Part shown: piece after piece, positions 25,843 through 34,425 of the stretch
How positions within the stretch are numbered: the first letter of the stretch is position 1
Layout of the letters: each line of letters starts with the position of its first letter
Assembly: GCF_014596915.1 (NCBI RefSeq)
Contig: NZ_JACVWU010000006.1
Location: forward strand, 124,001-188,000
Direction: 5' to 3'
DNA: 64,000 nucleotides
Source: Streptomyces sp. TRM68416
GTDB lineage: Bacteria > Actinomycetota > Actinomycetes > Streptomycetales > Streptomycetaceae
Made by a program: the position numbers and the translations under genes
Notes under the pieces: generated by a model
What the model was told of the DNA's origin: nothing
What the model saw: the letters and a program-made list of their open reading frames with translations, nothing else
Database searches by the model: none

Positions 25843-28380
25843 ATGACGAGCAGCGCCGAGGACGCGCAGCGGACGCCGGAGCGGTCGGCGGAGGCGCTGA
25901 TCGATGCCTCGCACGAGGCGATCAGGGCGGCCGGCGCGCACGCGGCGGGGGTCTACCTGCGCTCCCGCACGCCCGGACTGCTGCGGCTCTCGGTGCTCGC
26001 GGGGCTGCCCGGGCCGTTGTTCCGGCCCTGGTGGCGGCTGCACGTGGACCGGCCGTTCCCGGTCGCCGACGCCCACCGGCTGGGCGTGGAGGTGGTGCTG
26101 GCGAACGCGACGGAGACGATGCGCCGCTATCCGCAGTTCGCGGCGGGGCTGCCGTTCCAGTTCGGTTCGCTGTACGTGCCGGTGACGGGGGCGTCGACCG
26201 CGTACGGGGTGCTGACCGTGCTGCGGCCGTCCGCCGCGGACGCCACCGAGCTGCTCGCCGAGCGGGAGCGCCTGGCGCGGCTGGCCGAGGAGCTGGGGGC
26301 GCGGCTGGCGGACCTGGAGGACGCGGCGGGGCCGTCGCAGGTGTGGTGGGACGACGAGCCGCTGAGCGTCCGGCCGCCCGGACTGCGGCCGTCGGCGGGG
26401 CGGGCGGGCTGCTTCTCCTGGGACCCGGTGACGGGGTCGGTGACCTTGGACGAGCGGGTGCGGGCGGTGGTGGGAGCGGATGCCGAGGGCGGCGGCCTCA
26501 CCGTCGAGGAGTTGGCCGAGGCCGTGGCGACGAGTGACGGACGGCTGCTGCTGACCGCGCTGCGGGAGACGGCCGTGGGCCGGCCGCCGCCGCTGCCGCT
26601 GTGCCTGCGCGGTGTGGACGGTCTGCTGCGGTTCGTCGACCTGTGGGCGCCGTATCACGGTGTGCGCGAGGACGTGGGCGGGCGGACGGTGCGCGGTGTC
26701 CTGCTCGATCCGGGCCCGGCAGCGGCGGCCGGGGCGGCGGCGGACCTGCTGCCGGACGGGGTGTTCGCCCTGGACCGGCTGGGGCTCGTCGTCTACGCCA
26801 ATCCGCGCGCCGCGCAGTTGCTGGAGCGGCCGCGGTCGGAGCTGCTCGGCCGGCCCCTGTGGGAGGCGGTGCCGTGGCTGGACCAGGCCGCCTGCGAGGA
26901 CCATCTGCGCGGGGCGCTGCTGTCGCCGGAGCCGGTGCACTTCCACGTCGGCCGGCCGGCCGCGCCGGGCTCGCCGGCGTACGACGGGGACTGGCTCGGC
27001 CTGTCGCTGCACCCGGGGCCGGACCTGCTGACCTGCACGGTGCGTCCCGCCCATCACGCGTCCCGCGCGCCGGCCGACGTCCCGGCGGCGGACACCGCCG
27101 CCGATGCGGTGGCGGGGACGGCCGCGGGGCCCTCGATGGCCCCGTTGTACCGGCCGATCGTCCTCGCCATCGCCCTGACCGAGGCGGTCACCGCCCGGCA
27201 GGTGTCCGCGGTGGTCATGCGGGAACTGCTGCCCGCGTTCGGCGGCCGTCGGCTGGCGATCTACCTGTTGCAGGAGCGGCATCTGTACCTGGCCTGGGAG
27301 ACCGGGTTCCCGCCGGGGTTCCTCGCGCCCTTCGAGGGGGTGGGTCTCGACGCGCGGCTGCCCGGCGTGGAGACGCTGACCACCGGCCGCCCGCTGTTCT
27401 TCGACTCGATGCAGCAGCTCGTGGACGCCTATCCCGGCATCGCGCTGGACGCCACGGAGGGGGCCCGCGCGTTCCTGCCGCTGATCGCCTCGGGGCGTCC
27501 GGTCGGCTCCTGCATCCTGGGCTTCGACCGGCCCCGCAGCTTCAGCACCGAGGAGCGGACGGTGCTCACCGCGCTGGCCGGACTGATCGCGCACGCGATG
27601 GAGAAGGCGCAGCGCTACGAGAGCGAGGCGGCGCTCGCCCGCGGGCTGCAGCAGGCCCTGCTGCCCCGCCGGCTGTCGGTGCACCCGCTGGTGGAGACCA
27701 CCGGGCGGTACCTGCCGGGCACCCAGGGCATGGAGGTCGGCGGCGACTGGTACGACGTCGTCACCTCCGGTGACGGCCTGGCGCTGGTCATCGGTGACGT
27801 CCAGGGGCACGGAGTGCAGGCGGCGGCCACGATGGGGCAGCTGCGCAGTGCCGTGCGGGCCTTCGCGCTCGACGACCGGCCCCCGGACGAGGTGCTGAGC
27901 GGCACCAACCGGCTGCTCATCGACCTGGACTGCGGGCAGTTCGCGAGCTGCTGCTACATCCGGCTGGATCCGGTCACGGGCCTGGCCCGGGCGGCCCGGG
28001 CCGGGCATCCGCCGCCGCTGCTGCGCCGCCCGGACGGCCGTACGCACGCCCTGGACCTGCTGGGCGGCGTCGTCCTCGGGGTCGACCCGCAGGAGCGGTA
28101 CCCGGTCACGGAGCTGAGGCTGGAGCCCGGGGCGGTGCTGGCGCTGTACACGGACGGCCTGGTCGAGCGGCCCGGCGCCGACATCGACGACGGCATCGGG
28201 GCACTGCGGGTGGCGCTGGCCCGGGCCGGGGTTCCGCTCGGGCGGCCCGGCGGTCGCGCGCTGACCGGGGTCGCCGACCGGCTCACCGCGACGGCCCGGC
28301 ACACCGCCGACCGGCCGGACGACATCGCGCTGCTGCTCGCCACCCGCCGGTCCGCTCCGCGGCCCGGATCACGGCCCTGA
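25843..28380 (+). CDS. Cytosolic SpoIIE-type PP2C phosphatase with GAF/PAS sensors
   Basis: An 845-residue protein phosphatase. Residues about 15-150 form a GAF-like sensor, and about 300-410 a PAS region (DGVFALDRLGLVVYANPRAAQLLE). About 440-600 form a second GAF (SCILGFDRPRSFSTEERTVL). From about 620 to 835 is the PP2C/SpoIIE domain, introduced by the helix LARGLQQALLPRRL. Its metal-binding residues are visible in GGDWYDV, IGDVQGHG, YTDGLVE and DDIALLL. Such enzymes dephosphorylate anti-anti-sigma factors and so release stress or developmental sigma factors. There is no membrane segment. ATG 25843 follows GAGG. It is divergent from the kinase gene and 72 bases upstream of a second phosphatase. 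Confidence 0.9.
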   Translation: MTSSAEDAQRTPERSAEALIDASHEAIRAAGAHAAGVYLRSRTPGLLRLSVLAGLPGPLFRPWWRLHVDRPFPVADAHRLGVEVVLANATETMRRYPQFAAGLPFQFGSLYVPVTGASTAYGVLTVLRPSAADATELLAERERLARLAEELGARLADLEDAAGPSQVWWDDEPLSVRPPGLRPSAGRAGCFSWDPVTGSVTLDERVRAVVGADAEGGGLTVEELAEAVATSDGRLLLTALRETAVGRPPPLPLCLRGVDGLLRFVDLWAPYHGVREDVGGRTVRGVLLDPGPAAAAGAAADLLPDGVFALDRLGLVVYANPRAAQLLERPRSELLGRPLWEAVPWLDQAACEDHLRGALLSPEPVHFHVGRPAAPGSPAYDGDWLGLSLHPGPDLLTCTVRPAHHASRAPADVPAADTAADAVAGTAAGPSMAPLYRPIVLAIALTEAVTARQVSAVVMRELLPAFGGRRLAIYLLQERHLYLAWETGFPPGFLAPFEGVGLDARLPGVETLTTGRPLFFDSMQQLVDAYPGIALDATEGARAFLPLIASGRPVGSCILGFDRPRSFSTEERTVLTALAGLIAHAMEKAQRYESEAALARGLQQALLPRRLSVHPLVETTGRYLPGTQGMEVGGDWYDVVTSGDGLALVIGDVQGHGVQAAATMGQLRSAVRAFALDDRPPDEVLSGTNRLLIDLDCGQFASCCYIRLDPVTGLARAARAGHPPPLLRRPDGRTHALDLLGGVVLGVDPQERYPVTELRLEPGAVLALYTDGLVERPGADIDDGIGALRVALARAGVPLGRPGGRALTGVADRLTATARHTADRPDDIALLLATRRSAPRPGSRP

Positions 28381-28444
28381 GCGGGCCGTTCCGGGTGTGC
28401 GCCGGAGTGACGCCCCTCGCCTCGCGAGGTCCGGCAGTGTAGAC

Positions 28445-28454
28445 ATGAGCTCAT
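28445..28454. promoter_or_regulatory. Palindrome ATGAGCTCAT at the start of the sensor phosphatase gene
   Basis: A perfect 10-bp dyad that runs into the ATG at 28453. The same 10-mer, extended to 12 bp, occurs at 32081-32092 upstream of the ferredoxin reductase. A binding site for a shared regulator is possible; coincidence is not excluded. Confidence 0.3.
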
Positions 28455-31218
28455 GGTCCGTCTCTCGGGTCGATCCGGGACCCGGTCGCACCGCCGTCCC
28501 GGTGGTCCCGCACAGCGTGCGGCCGATCGCGCCCGCGCGGTGCGTGCGGGGCGCGGGGCGGGTGCCGCACGCACCAAGGGCCATCGGCGGCACGCGGCCC
28601 TGAGCGGGCGCAGCGTGGCCGGGCAGGTGTTCGTCCTGCAGGTGGTGATCGTGCTGCTGCTGGTGGTGGCCGCGGTGGTGGCGCTGGTGCTCCAGGGGCG
28701 CTACGACAGCACGCAGGAGGCCCGCAACCGCTCGGTCGCGGTCGCCGAGTCCTTCGCCAACGCCCCGGGTACGGTGGCGGCGTTCCGCGCGGCCGATCCG
28801 TCCGCCGTCTTCCAGCCGCGCGCGGAGGCGGCCCGTGAGGCGACGGACGTGGACTTCATCGTCGTCATGAACACCGACGGGATCCGCTACAGCCATCCCA
28901 AGCCGGACCGCATCGGCAAGAAGTTCGTCGGCACCATCGAACCCGCCCTGCGCGGGGAGGTGGTGACCGAGGAGATCACCGGCACGATCGGCCCGCTGGT
29001 GCAGGCCGTGGTCCCGGTCAAGGACGCGGACGGCACGGTGGTGGGCCTGGTGTCGGCCGGGCTGACCACGGCGACCGTCGGCGGCAACGCCTCGCGGCAG
29101 TTGCCACTCGTCCTCGTCGCGGCCGCGGCGGCGCTCGCGCTGGCCACCGCGGGCACGGCCCTGGTCAGCAGGCGGTTGCTGCGCCAGACGCACGGTCTGG
29201 GGCCGCACGAGATGACCCGGATGTACGAGCACCACGACGCGGTGCTGCACGCCGTGCGCGAGGGCGTGATCATCGTCGGTGACGAGGGCCGGCTGCTGCT
29301 CGCCAACGACGAGGCGCACCGGCTGCTGGATCTGCCCGCGGACGCCGAGGGGCTCGCGGTGCGGGAGCTGGGGCTGGCCCAGGACACCGCGGAGTTGCTG
29401 GAATCGGGCCGGGTCGCCACGGACGAGGTGCACCTGGTCAAGGACCGGCTGCTGGCGGTGAACCAGCGGCCGACGAATCTGCGCGGCGGCCCGTCCGGCA
29501 GTGTGGCCACCCTCCGTGACTCCACCGAGCTGCGGGCGCTGTCCGGGCGGGCCGAGGCCGCGCGGGAGCGGCTGAACCTGCTCTACGAGGCCGGGGTCGG
29601 CATCGGCACCAGCCTGGACGTGACGCGCACCGCCGAGGAGCTGGCCGAGCTGGCCGCCCCCAGGTTCGCGGACTTCGTCACCGTAGACCTGTTCGAGGCC
29701 GTGCTGCGGGGCGGGCAGCCGGAGCAGACGGTGACGCCTCTCCGGCGTACGGCGTTCAACGGGATCCGTAAGGACGCGCCGCTGTATCCGCCGGGTGAGC
29801 AGATCGCGTTCGTGGCGTCGTCGCCGCAGGGCCGGTGTCTGAGCAGCGGGCAGCCGGTGCTGGAGCCGCGGCTGGCCGAGGCGCCGGGGTGGCAGGCCCA
29901 GGACCTGGAACGGTCGGCGCAGGTCGTGGAGTTCGGGATCCACTCGCTGATCGCGGTGCCGCTGCGGGCCGGGTCGCTGGTGCTGGGGGTGGTGAGTTTC
30001 TGGCGCTCGCAGAAGCCGGAGCCGTTCGACGCCGAGGAGTTGGAGCTGGCGGAGGAGCTGGTCGCGCGGGCGGCGGTGTCCATCGACAACGCGCGCCGCT
30101 ACACGCGTGAGCACAGCATGGCGGTGACGCTGCAGCGCAGTCTGCTGCCGCGCAGCCTGCCGGAGCAGAACGCGCTGGAGATCGCCTACCGGTATCTGCC
30201 CGCGCAGGCCGGTGTGGGCGGTGACTGGTTCGACGTGCTGCCGCTGTCGAGCACGCGGGTCGCCCTGGTGGTCGGTGATGTCGTCGGGCACGGGCTGCAC
30301 GCGGCGGCCACGATGGGGCGGCTGCGGACGGCGGTGCACAACTTCTCCGCCCTGGATCTGCCGCCCGAGGAACTCCTCGCGCTGCTGGACGAGTTGGTCG
30401 CCCGGATCGACCAGGACGAGACGGTCGAGGACGGCCTGGCGCCGGTGACCGGCGCGACCTGCCTGTACGCGATCTACGACCCGGTCTCCCGGCGCTGCAC
30501 GGTGGCCCGGGCCGGTCATCCGCCGCCGGCCCTGATCCGGCCGGACGGCACCGTCGACTTCCCCGACGTGCCCGCCGGCCCCCCGCTCGGGCTCGGCGGC
30601 CTGCCGTTCGAGACGGCCGAGCTGGAACTGGCCGAGGGCAGCCGGCTCGTGCTGTACACGGACGGTCTCGTCGAGGACCGTGAGCGGGACATCGACGAGG
30701 GTCTGGAGCTGCTGCGGGCCGCCCTCGCGCAGGCGGGCCCGTCCCCGGAGGAGACCTGCCGGACGGTCCTGGACGCGCGGCTTCCGGACCGGCCGGGCGA
30801 CGACGTCGCGCTGCTGGTCGCCCGCACGCGCGCGCTGCCCGTCGATGACACCGCCGAGTGGCAGGTGCCGTCCGACCCGGCGGCGGTCGCCGAGGCGCGC
30901 GCCTCGGTCAGCCGGCAGCTGGCCGAATGGGGCCTGGACGAGCTGGCGTTCACCACGGAGCTCATCCTGAGCGAACTGGTCACCAACGCCATCCGCTACG
31001 GCGGCGAACCGATCCGCGTCCGCCTCCTGCGCGACCGCGCGCTGATCTGCGAGGTCTACGACAGCTCCAGCACCTCACCGCACCTGCGGTACGCGGCCAT
31101 GACGGACGAGGGCGGGCGCGGCCTGTTCCTGGTCGCCCAGCTCGCCGAACGCTGGGGCACCCGCTACACGCCCGCGGGCAAGGTCATCTGGGCGGAGCAG
31201 GCGCTGCCCCGGGAGTGA
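28453..31218 (+). CDS. Membrane sensor PP2C phosphatase fused to an anti-sigma-type ATPase
   Basis: A 921-residue multidomain regulator. A basic N-terminus leads to TM1 (about 59-82), an extracellular single-Cache sensor of the CitA/DcuS type (DVDFIVVMNTDGIRYSHP, GKKFVGT), TM2 (about 217-240), PAS (255-350), GAF (375-545), and SpoIIE PP2C (565-800; GGDWFDV, GDVVGHG, YTDGLVE, DDVALLV). A C-terminal HATPase_c domain of the RsbW/SpoIIAB type (ELILSELVTNAIRYGG, DEGGRGLFLV) ends the chain. It can thus in principle both phosphorylate and dephosphorylate an anti-anti-sigma partner. The ATG overlaps the palindrome ATGAGCTCAT. Confidence 0.92.
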   Translation: MVRLSGRSGTRSHRRPGGPAQRAADRARAVRAGRGAGAARTKGHRRHAALSGRSVAGQVFVLQVVIVLLLVVAAVVALVLQGRYDSTQEARNRSVAVAESFANAPGTVAAFRAADPSAVFQPRAEAAREATDVDFIVVMNTDGIRYSHPKPDRIGKKFVGTIEPALRGEVVTEEITGTIGPLVQAVVPVKDADGTVVGLVSAGLTTATVGGNASRQLPLVLVAAAAALALATAGTALVSRRLLRQTHGLGPHEMTRMYEHHDAVLHAVREGVIIVGDEGRLLLANDEAHRLLDLPADAEGLAVRELGLAQDTAELLESGRVATDEVHLVKDRLLAVNQRPTNLRGGPSGSVATLRDSTELRALSGRAEAARERLNLLYEAGVGIGTSLDVTRTAEELAELAAPRFADFVTVDLFEAVLRGGQPEQTVTPLRRTAFNGIRKDAPLYPPGEQIAFVASSPQGRCLSSGQPVLEPRLAEAPGWQAQDLERSAQVVEFGIHSLIAVPLRAGSLVLGVVSFWRSQKPEPFDAEELELAEELVARAAVSIDNARRYTREHSMAVTLQRSLLPRSLPEQNALEIAYRYLPAQAGVGGDWFDVLPLSSTRVALVVGDVVGHGLHAAATMGRLRTAVHNFSALDLPPEELLALLDELVARIDQDETVEDGLAPVTGATCLYAIYDPVSRRCTVARAGHPPPALIRPDGTVDFPDVPAGPPLGLGGLPFETAELELAEGSRLVLYTDGLVEDRERDIDEGLELLRAALAQAGPSPEETCRTVLDARLPDRPGDDVALLVARTRALPVDDTAEWQVPSDPAAVAEARASVSRQLAEWGLDELAFTTELILSELVTNAIRYGGEPIRVRLLRDRALICEVYDSSSTSPHLRYAAMTDEGGRGLFLVAQLAERWGTRYTPAGKVIWAEQALPRE

Positions 31219-31297
31219 CACTCGGCCCGCCTCGGCGGCCGGGGCCTCGGCCCGTCGGCGGGTCATCCGCCGGGTCCCGATCCGCCGGTCCCGGCCG

Positions 31298-31612
31298 GGG
31301 CGAGGCGTTGGGCGGGGCGCGCGGTCGTGGCCGGTGCGGCCGGGGCGAGGCGTTCGGCAGAGCGCCCGGTCGTCGCCGGTCCCGGCCGACGCAAGGCATT
31401 CGGCGCGGCGCCCGATCGTCGCCGGCCCCGGCCGGGCAAAGCGTTCGCCAGAGCACCCGATCATCGCCCGCCCCAGCCAAGGCAAAGCCTTCGCCACAGC
31501 GCCCGATCGCCCCCGGCCCCAGCCGGGCAAAGCCTTCGCCACAGCGCCCGATCATCGCCGGCCCCAGCCAAGGCAAGGCCTTCGGCGGAGCGCCCGGTCG
31601 TGGACGGTGCAG
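31298..31612. repeat. 45-bp minisatellite, seven degenerate copies
   Basis: Tandem units of about 45 bases built on GGCAAAGCCTTCGCCACAGC followed by GCCCGATCATCGCCGGCCCC. The copies near 31478-31567 are the most alike and outer copies diverge. The repeat begins about 80 bases after the sensor phosphatase stop codon. Each unit contains complementary GGCCGGGG/CCCCGGCC-like blocks able to form small hairpins. Confidence 0.85.
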
Positions 31613-31790
31613 CCGGGGCGGGCCGGGGCGCCGTCGGCCTCGTCGGCCGGGTCGTGGACGGTGTACGCATGCGACGCCGGTGGGACGGAGGGCCTGTTCG
31701 GTGCGGGCGCGGGCGGCCCGGGCGGTCACGCCCCGGCCGGTGGCGGCGGGGTACGGCGGCGATCTCGGCTCCGCCGGGCGGGCCCTCGGC

Positions 31791-31880
31791 GCGCCGGTAC
31801 CGTCCACCCGGGCCCTCACCGCGCCGGTACCGTCCACCCGGGCCCTCGCCGCGCCGGTACCGTCCGCGCGAGCCGACGCC
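31791..31880. repeat. 30-bp tandem repeat, three copies
   Basis: Units at 31791-31820, 31821-31850 and 31851-31880, each starting GCGCCGGTACCGTCC. The first two differ by one base, the third is degraded, and a fourth, weaker copy may precede them. Confidence 0.85.
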
Positions 31881-32080
31881 CGCCCCGTCCAGCCCGATCG
31901 TGCAGGCGCGGTCGGTGCCGGACGCCCAGCGCGGTGACGGGCCGGTGCTGCTCCGGTCCGGGCGCCGTCGCAGGGCGATCACATGCGGTCATCGCTGTGG
32001 GCAACGGGCTTGCGCGGCAGGCGGATTGCGCTCCATGGGGCCATCCATAAGGCATTCCTCCACTACCCATAAAACAAGCT

Positions 32081-32092
32081 TATGAGCTCATA
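32081..32092. promoter_or_regulatory. 12-bp palindrome TATGAGCTCATA
   Basis: Perfect dyad in the AT-rich leader of the ferredoxin reductase gene, 21 bases before the iron-box-like site. Its inner 10 bases recur at 28445-28454. Confidence 0.35.
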
Positions 32093-32112
32093 GATCGGAC
32101 CCGCGTACCGGG

Positions 32113-32131
32113 TTAGGGTTGCCTTAACTTA
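32113..32131 (+). promoter_or_regulatory. Iron-box-like operator (IdeR/DmdR type)
   Basis: TTAGGGTTGCCTTAACTTA fits the actinobacterial iron-box pattern TTAGGnTnGnCTnnnCTAA with one mismatch. In Streptomyces the Fe(II)-loaded DmdR1 repressor binds such sites. It lies 45-63 bases before the ATG of the ferredoxin reductase gene, where it could cover the promoter. Confidence 0.6.
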
Positions 32132-32175
32132 GGCTTCCCGTCGAGTTGCTTGTCATCGCTCGAAGGGAACTGATC

Positions 32176-33540
32176 ATGCCCCGCCCCCTGCGGGTAGCCA
32201 TCGTCGGAGCCGGCCCCGCCGGGATCTACGCCGCCGACGCGCTGCTCAAGTCCGATGCTGCCGCCGAGCCCGGTGTCTCCATCGACATCTTCGAGCGCAT
32301 GCCGGCTCCGTTCGGACTGATCCGTTACGGCGTCGCCCCCGACCACCCGCGGATCAAGGGCATCATCACCGCCCTGCACCAGGTGCTGGACAAGCCGCAG
32401 GTCCGCCTCTTCGGCAACGTCGACTACGGCACCGACGTCCACCTGGACGACCTGCGCGCCTTCTACGACGCGGTGATCTTCTCGACCGGCGCCATGGCCG
32501 ACCGCGAGCTGCGGATCCCCGGCGTCGAGCTCGACGGCTCCTACGGTGCCGCCGACTTCGCGTCCTGGTACGACGGCCACCCGGACGTGCCGCGCACCTG
32601 GCCGCTGGAGGCGGAGAAGGTCGCCGTCCTGGGCGTGGGCAACGTGGCGCTCGACATCTCCCGGATCCTCGCCAAGACGGCGGACGAGCTGCTGCCGACC
32701 GAGATACCGCCGAACGTCTACGAGGGCCTGAAGGCGAACAAGGCCGTCGAGATCCACGTCTTCGGCCGCCGCGGCCCGGCGCAGGCGAAGTTCAGCCCGA
32801 TGGAGCTGCGCGAGCTGGACCACTCCCCCACCATCGAGGTCATCGTCAACCCCGAGGACATCGACTACGACGAGGGCTCGATCGCCGACCGCCGGGGCAA
32901 CAAGCAGACCGACATGGTCGCCAAGACCCTGGAGAACTGGGCGATCCGCGACATCGGCGACCGCCCGCACAAGCTCTACCTGCACTTCTTCGAGTCCCCG
33001 GTGGAGATCCTCGGCGAGGACGGCAAGGTCGTCGGCCTGCGCACCGAGCGCACGGAGCTGGACGGCACCGGCAACGTCAAGGGCACCGGCCGGTTCACCG
33101 ACTGGGACGTCGACGCGGTCTACCGCGCGGTCGGCTACCTCTCCGACAAGCTGCCCAAGCTGCCCTGGGACATCGACTCGGGCACGGTCCCGGACCAGGG
33201 CGGCCGGGTCATGCAGGAGTCCGGCGAGCACCTGCAGTCGACGTACGTCACCGGCTGGATCCGGCGCGGTCCGGTGGGCCTGATCGGGCACACCAAGGGC
33301 GACGCCAACGAGACGGTCGCCAACCTGCTGGACGACTTCGCGAACGAGCGTCTGCAGACGCCCGCCTCCCCCGAGCCCGAGGCCGTCGACGCGTTCCTCG
33401 CCGAGCGTGAGATCCGGTTCACCACCTGGGAGGGCTGGTACAAGCTGGACGCCGCGGAGAAGGCGCTGGGCGAGCCGGAGGGCCGCGAGCGCGTGAAGAT
33501 CGTCGAGCGCGAGGACATGCTGCGGGCCAGCGGGGCCTGA
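32176..33540 (+). CDS. fprA: FprA-type ferredoxin/adrenodoxin-like NADP+ reductase
   Basis: A 454-residue FAD enzyme that passes electrons between NADPH and ferredoxin, serving P450s or other iron-sulfur partners. The FAD loop VGAGPAGIYAA is at residues 9-19; PFGLIRYGVAPDHPRIK is diagnostic for the adrenodoxin reductase group. The NADP loop VLGVGNVALDISRIL is near residue 155, and VGLIGHTKGDANET near the C-terminus. The ATG follows AAGGGA at seven bases; an in-frame ATG at 32146 is rejected. The iron-box-like site upstream suggests induction under iron limitation. A strong terminator follows. Confidence 0.93.
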   Translation: MPRPLRVAIVGAGPAGIYAADALLKSDAAAEPGVSIDIFERMPAPFGLIRYGVAPDHPRIKGIITALHQVLDKPQVRLFGNVDYGTDVHLDDLRAFYDAVIFSTGAMADRELRIPGVELDGSYGAADFASWYDGHPDVPRTWPLEAEKVAVLGVGNVALDISRILAKTADELLPTEIPPNVYEGLKANKAVEIHVFGRRGPAQAKFSPMELRELDHSPTIEVIVNPEDIDYDEGSIADRRGNKQTDMVAKTLENWAIRDIGDRPHKLYLHFFESPVEILGEDGKVVGLRTERTELDGTGNVKGTGRFTDWDVDAVYRAVGYLSDKLPKLPWDIDSGTVPDQGGRVMQESGEHLQSTYVTGWIRRGPVGLIGHTKGDANETVANLLDDFANERLQTPASPEPEAVDAFLAEREIRFTTWEGWYKLDAAEKALGEPEGRERVKIVEREDMLRASGA

Positions 33541-33553
33541 GACACCGTGCACA

Positions 33554-33585
33554 GGAGGGCCCGGGGTGACCGCCCCGGGCCCTCC
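33554..33585 (+). terminator. Intrinsic-type terminator after the ferredoxin reductase
   Basis: Perfect 13-bp stem (GGAGGGCCCGGGG with CCCCGGGCCCTCC) and a six-base loop, starting 14 bases after the stop codon. Confidence 0.85.
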
Positions 33586-33709
33586 GGCATGGGGGGAACC
33601 GGTCGGGAAACGGACCCCAACTCGACACCGCCCCGCCCTACTTGATCGCCACCGTCACCGTGTACGCTCCCCTTCTTCACCAGACCTTCACATGAGGGGG
33701 GACTCTTCG

Positions 33710-34204
33710 ATGCGCATACGCCTGGTCACCATGTCGGCCGTCGCCGCCGGCACCCTGGCGGTACTCACCGCCGTACCGGCGCAGGCCGCCGAGTACACGT
33801 CCGCGCTGAAGCTCAAGGGCATCCAGTACGACGCTCCCGGCCGCGACTCCAACAACTGCACCACCGGGAACACGCACCAGGAATACGTCACGATCAAGAA
33901 CTACTCGTCCACCAAGACGGTCAACCTCAAGGGATACGTCGTCAAGGACGCCGCGGGGCACAAGTTCACGTTCCCCGCCAACCACTACCTGGAGCCCGGC
34001 GACTACGTGAAGCTGCGCGGCGGGCACGGTACGGACTCCGACGCGAAGAACGTGGTCTACCGCGACAACTGCAACTTCGTGTGGAACAACGACAAGGACA
34101 CGGTCTTCCTGAAGAAGCCCTCGGGCGCCGGCGCGGACACGCACGCGTACACCAAGGGCGGCTCGGACCCGGACGGCAACGGGTACATCAAGTTCCACAG
34201 CTGA
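33710..34204 (+). CDS. Secreted lamin-tail-domain protein
   Basis: A 164-residue exported protein. The signal peptide ends AVPAQA|A at about residue 26. The mature part is a lamin-tail (LTD) beta-sandwich: LKLKGIQYDAPG, HQEYVTIKNYSSTKTVNLKGY, VVKDAAGHKFTFP, LEPGDYVKLRGGHG and YRDNCNFVWNNDKDTVFL are its strands. Two cysteines (one in NNCTTGN, one in RDNCNF) probably form a disulfide. Such small stand-alone LTD proteins are common in Streptomyces; no enzymatic role is known. ATG 33710 follows a G-rich ribosome site; an upstream in-frame ATG at 33692 exists. Confidence 0.88.
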   Translation: MRIRLVTMSAVAAGTLAVLTAVPAQAAEYTSALKLKGIQYDAPGRDSNNCTTGNTHQEYVTIKNYSSTKTVNLKGYVVKDAAGHKFTFPANHYLEPGDYVKLRGGHGTDSDAKNVVYRDNCNFVWNNDKDTVFLKKPSGAGADTHAYTKGGSDPDGNGYIKFHS

Positions 34205-34221
34205 GCGAAGCCTCATTCCGT

Positions 34222-34268
34222 GTGCGCGGGGCCCGCCCCAATGCGGATGGCGGGCGGGCCCCGCGCAC
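34222..34268 (+). terminator. Long intrinsic-type hairpin after the lamin-tail gene
   Basis: Perfect 17-bp inverted repeat (GTGCGCGGGGCCCGCCC with its complement) around a 13-base loop, beginning 18 bases after the stop codon. Confidence 0.85.
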
Positions 34269-34425
34269 CGGCCATTGTCGTGACCGGCAGCGGGCCGGAC
34301 CACGGGTGAACGCCACCCGGCGGGTGCGGGCCGGTCACACCCCGTGTGCGGACCCCGCGTGACACGTGGCGACCTGCGGCGTCGATACTGGGACGAGCCC
34401 TGTGCCCCCGTTCCCAGATGGACTC

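Larger units (their letters stand above)
31219..32175. other. 957-bp gene-free region with minisatellites and an AT-rich promoter end
   Basis: Open frames on both strands arise only because the internal repeats (45 and 30 bp) are multiples of three; none has a ribosome site or recognisable protein. The first 800 bases are repetitive and very GC-rich. The last 150 bases turn AT-rich (CCCATAAAACAAGCTTATGA) and hold the control sites for the ferredoxin reductase. Confidence 0.7.

Noticed and set aside
31075..32085. Several 150-360 codon frames in both directions across the minisatellite region
   Set aside because: All consist of translated repeats without start signals or known motifs.
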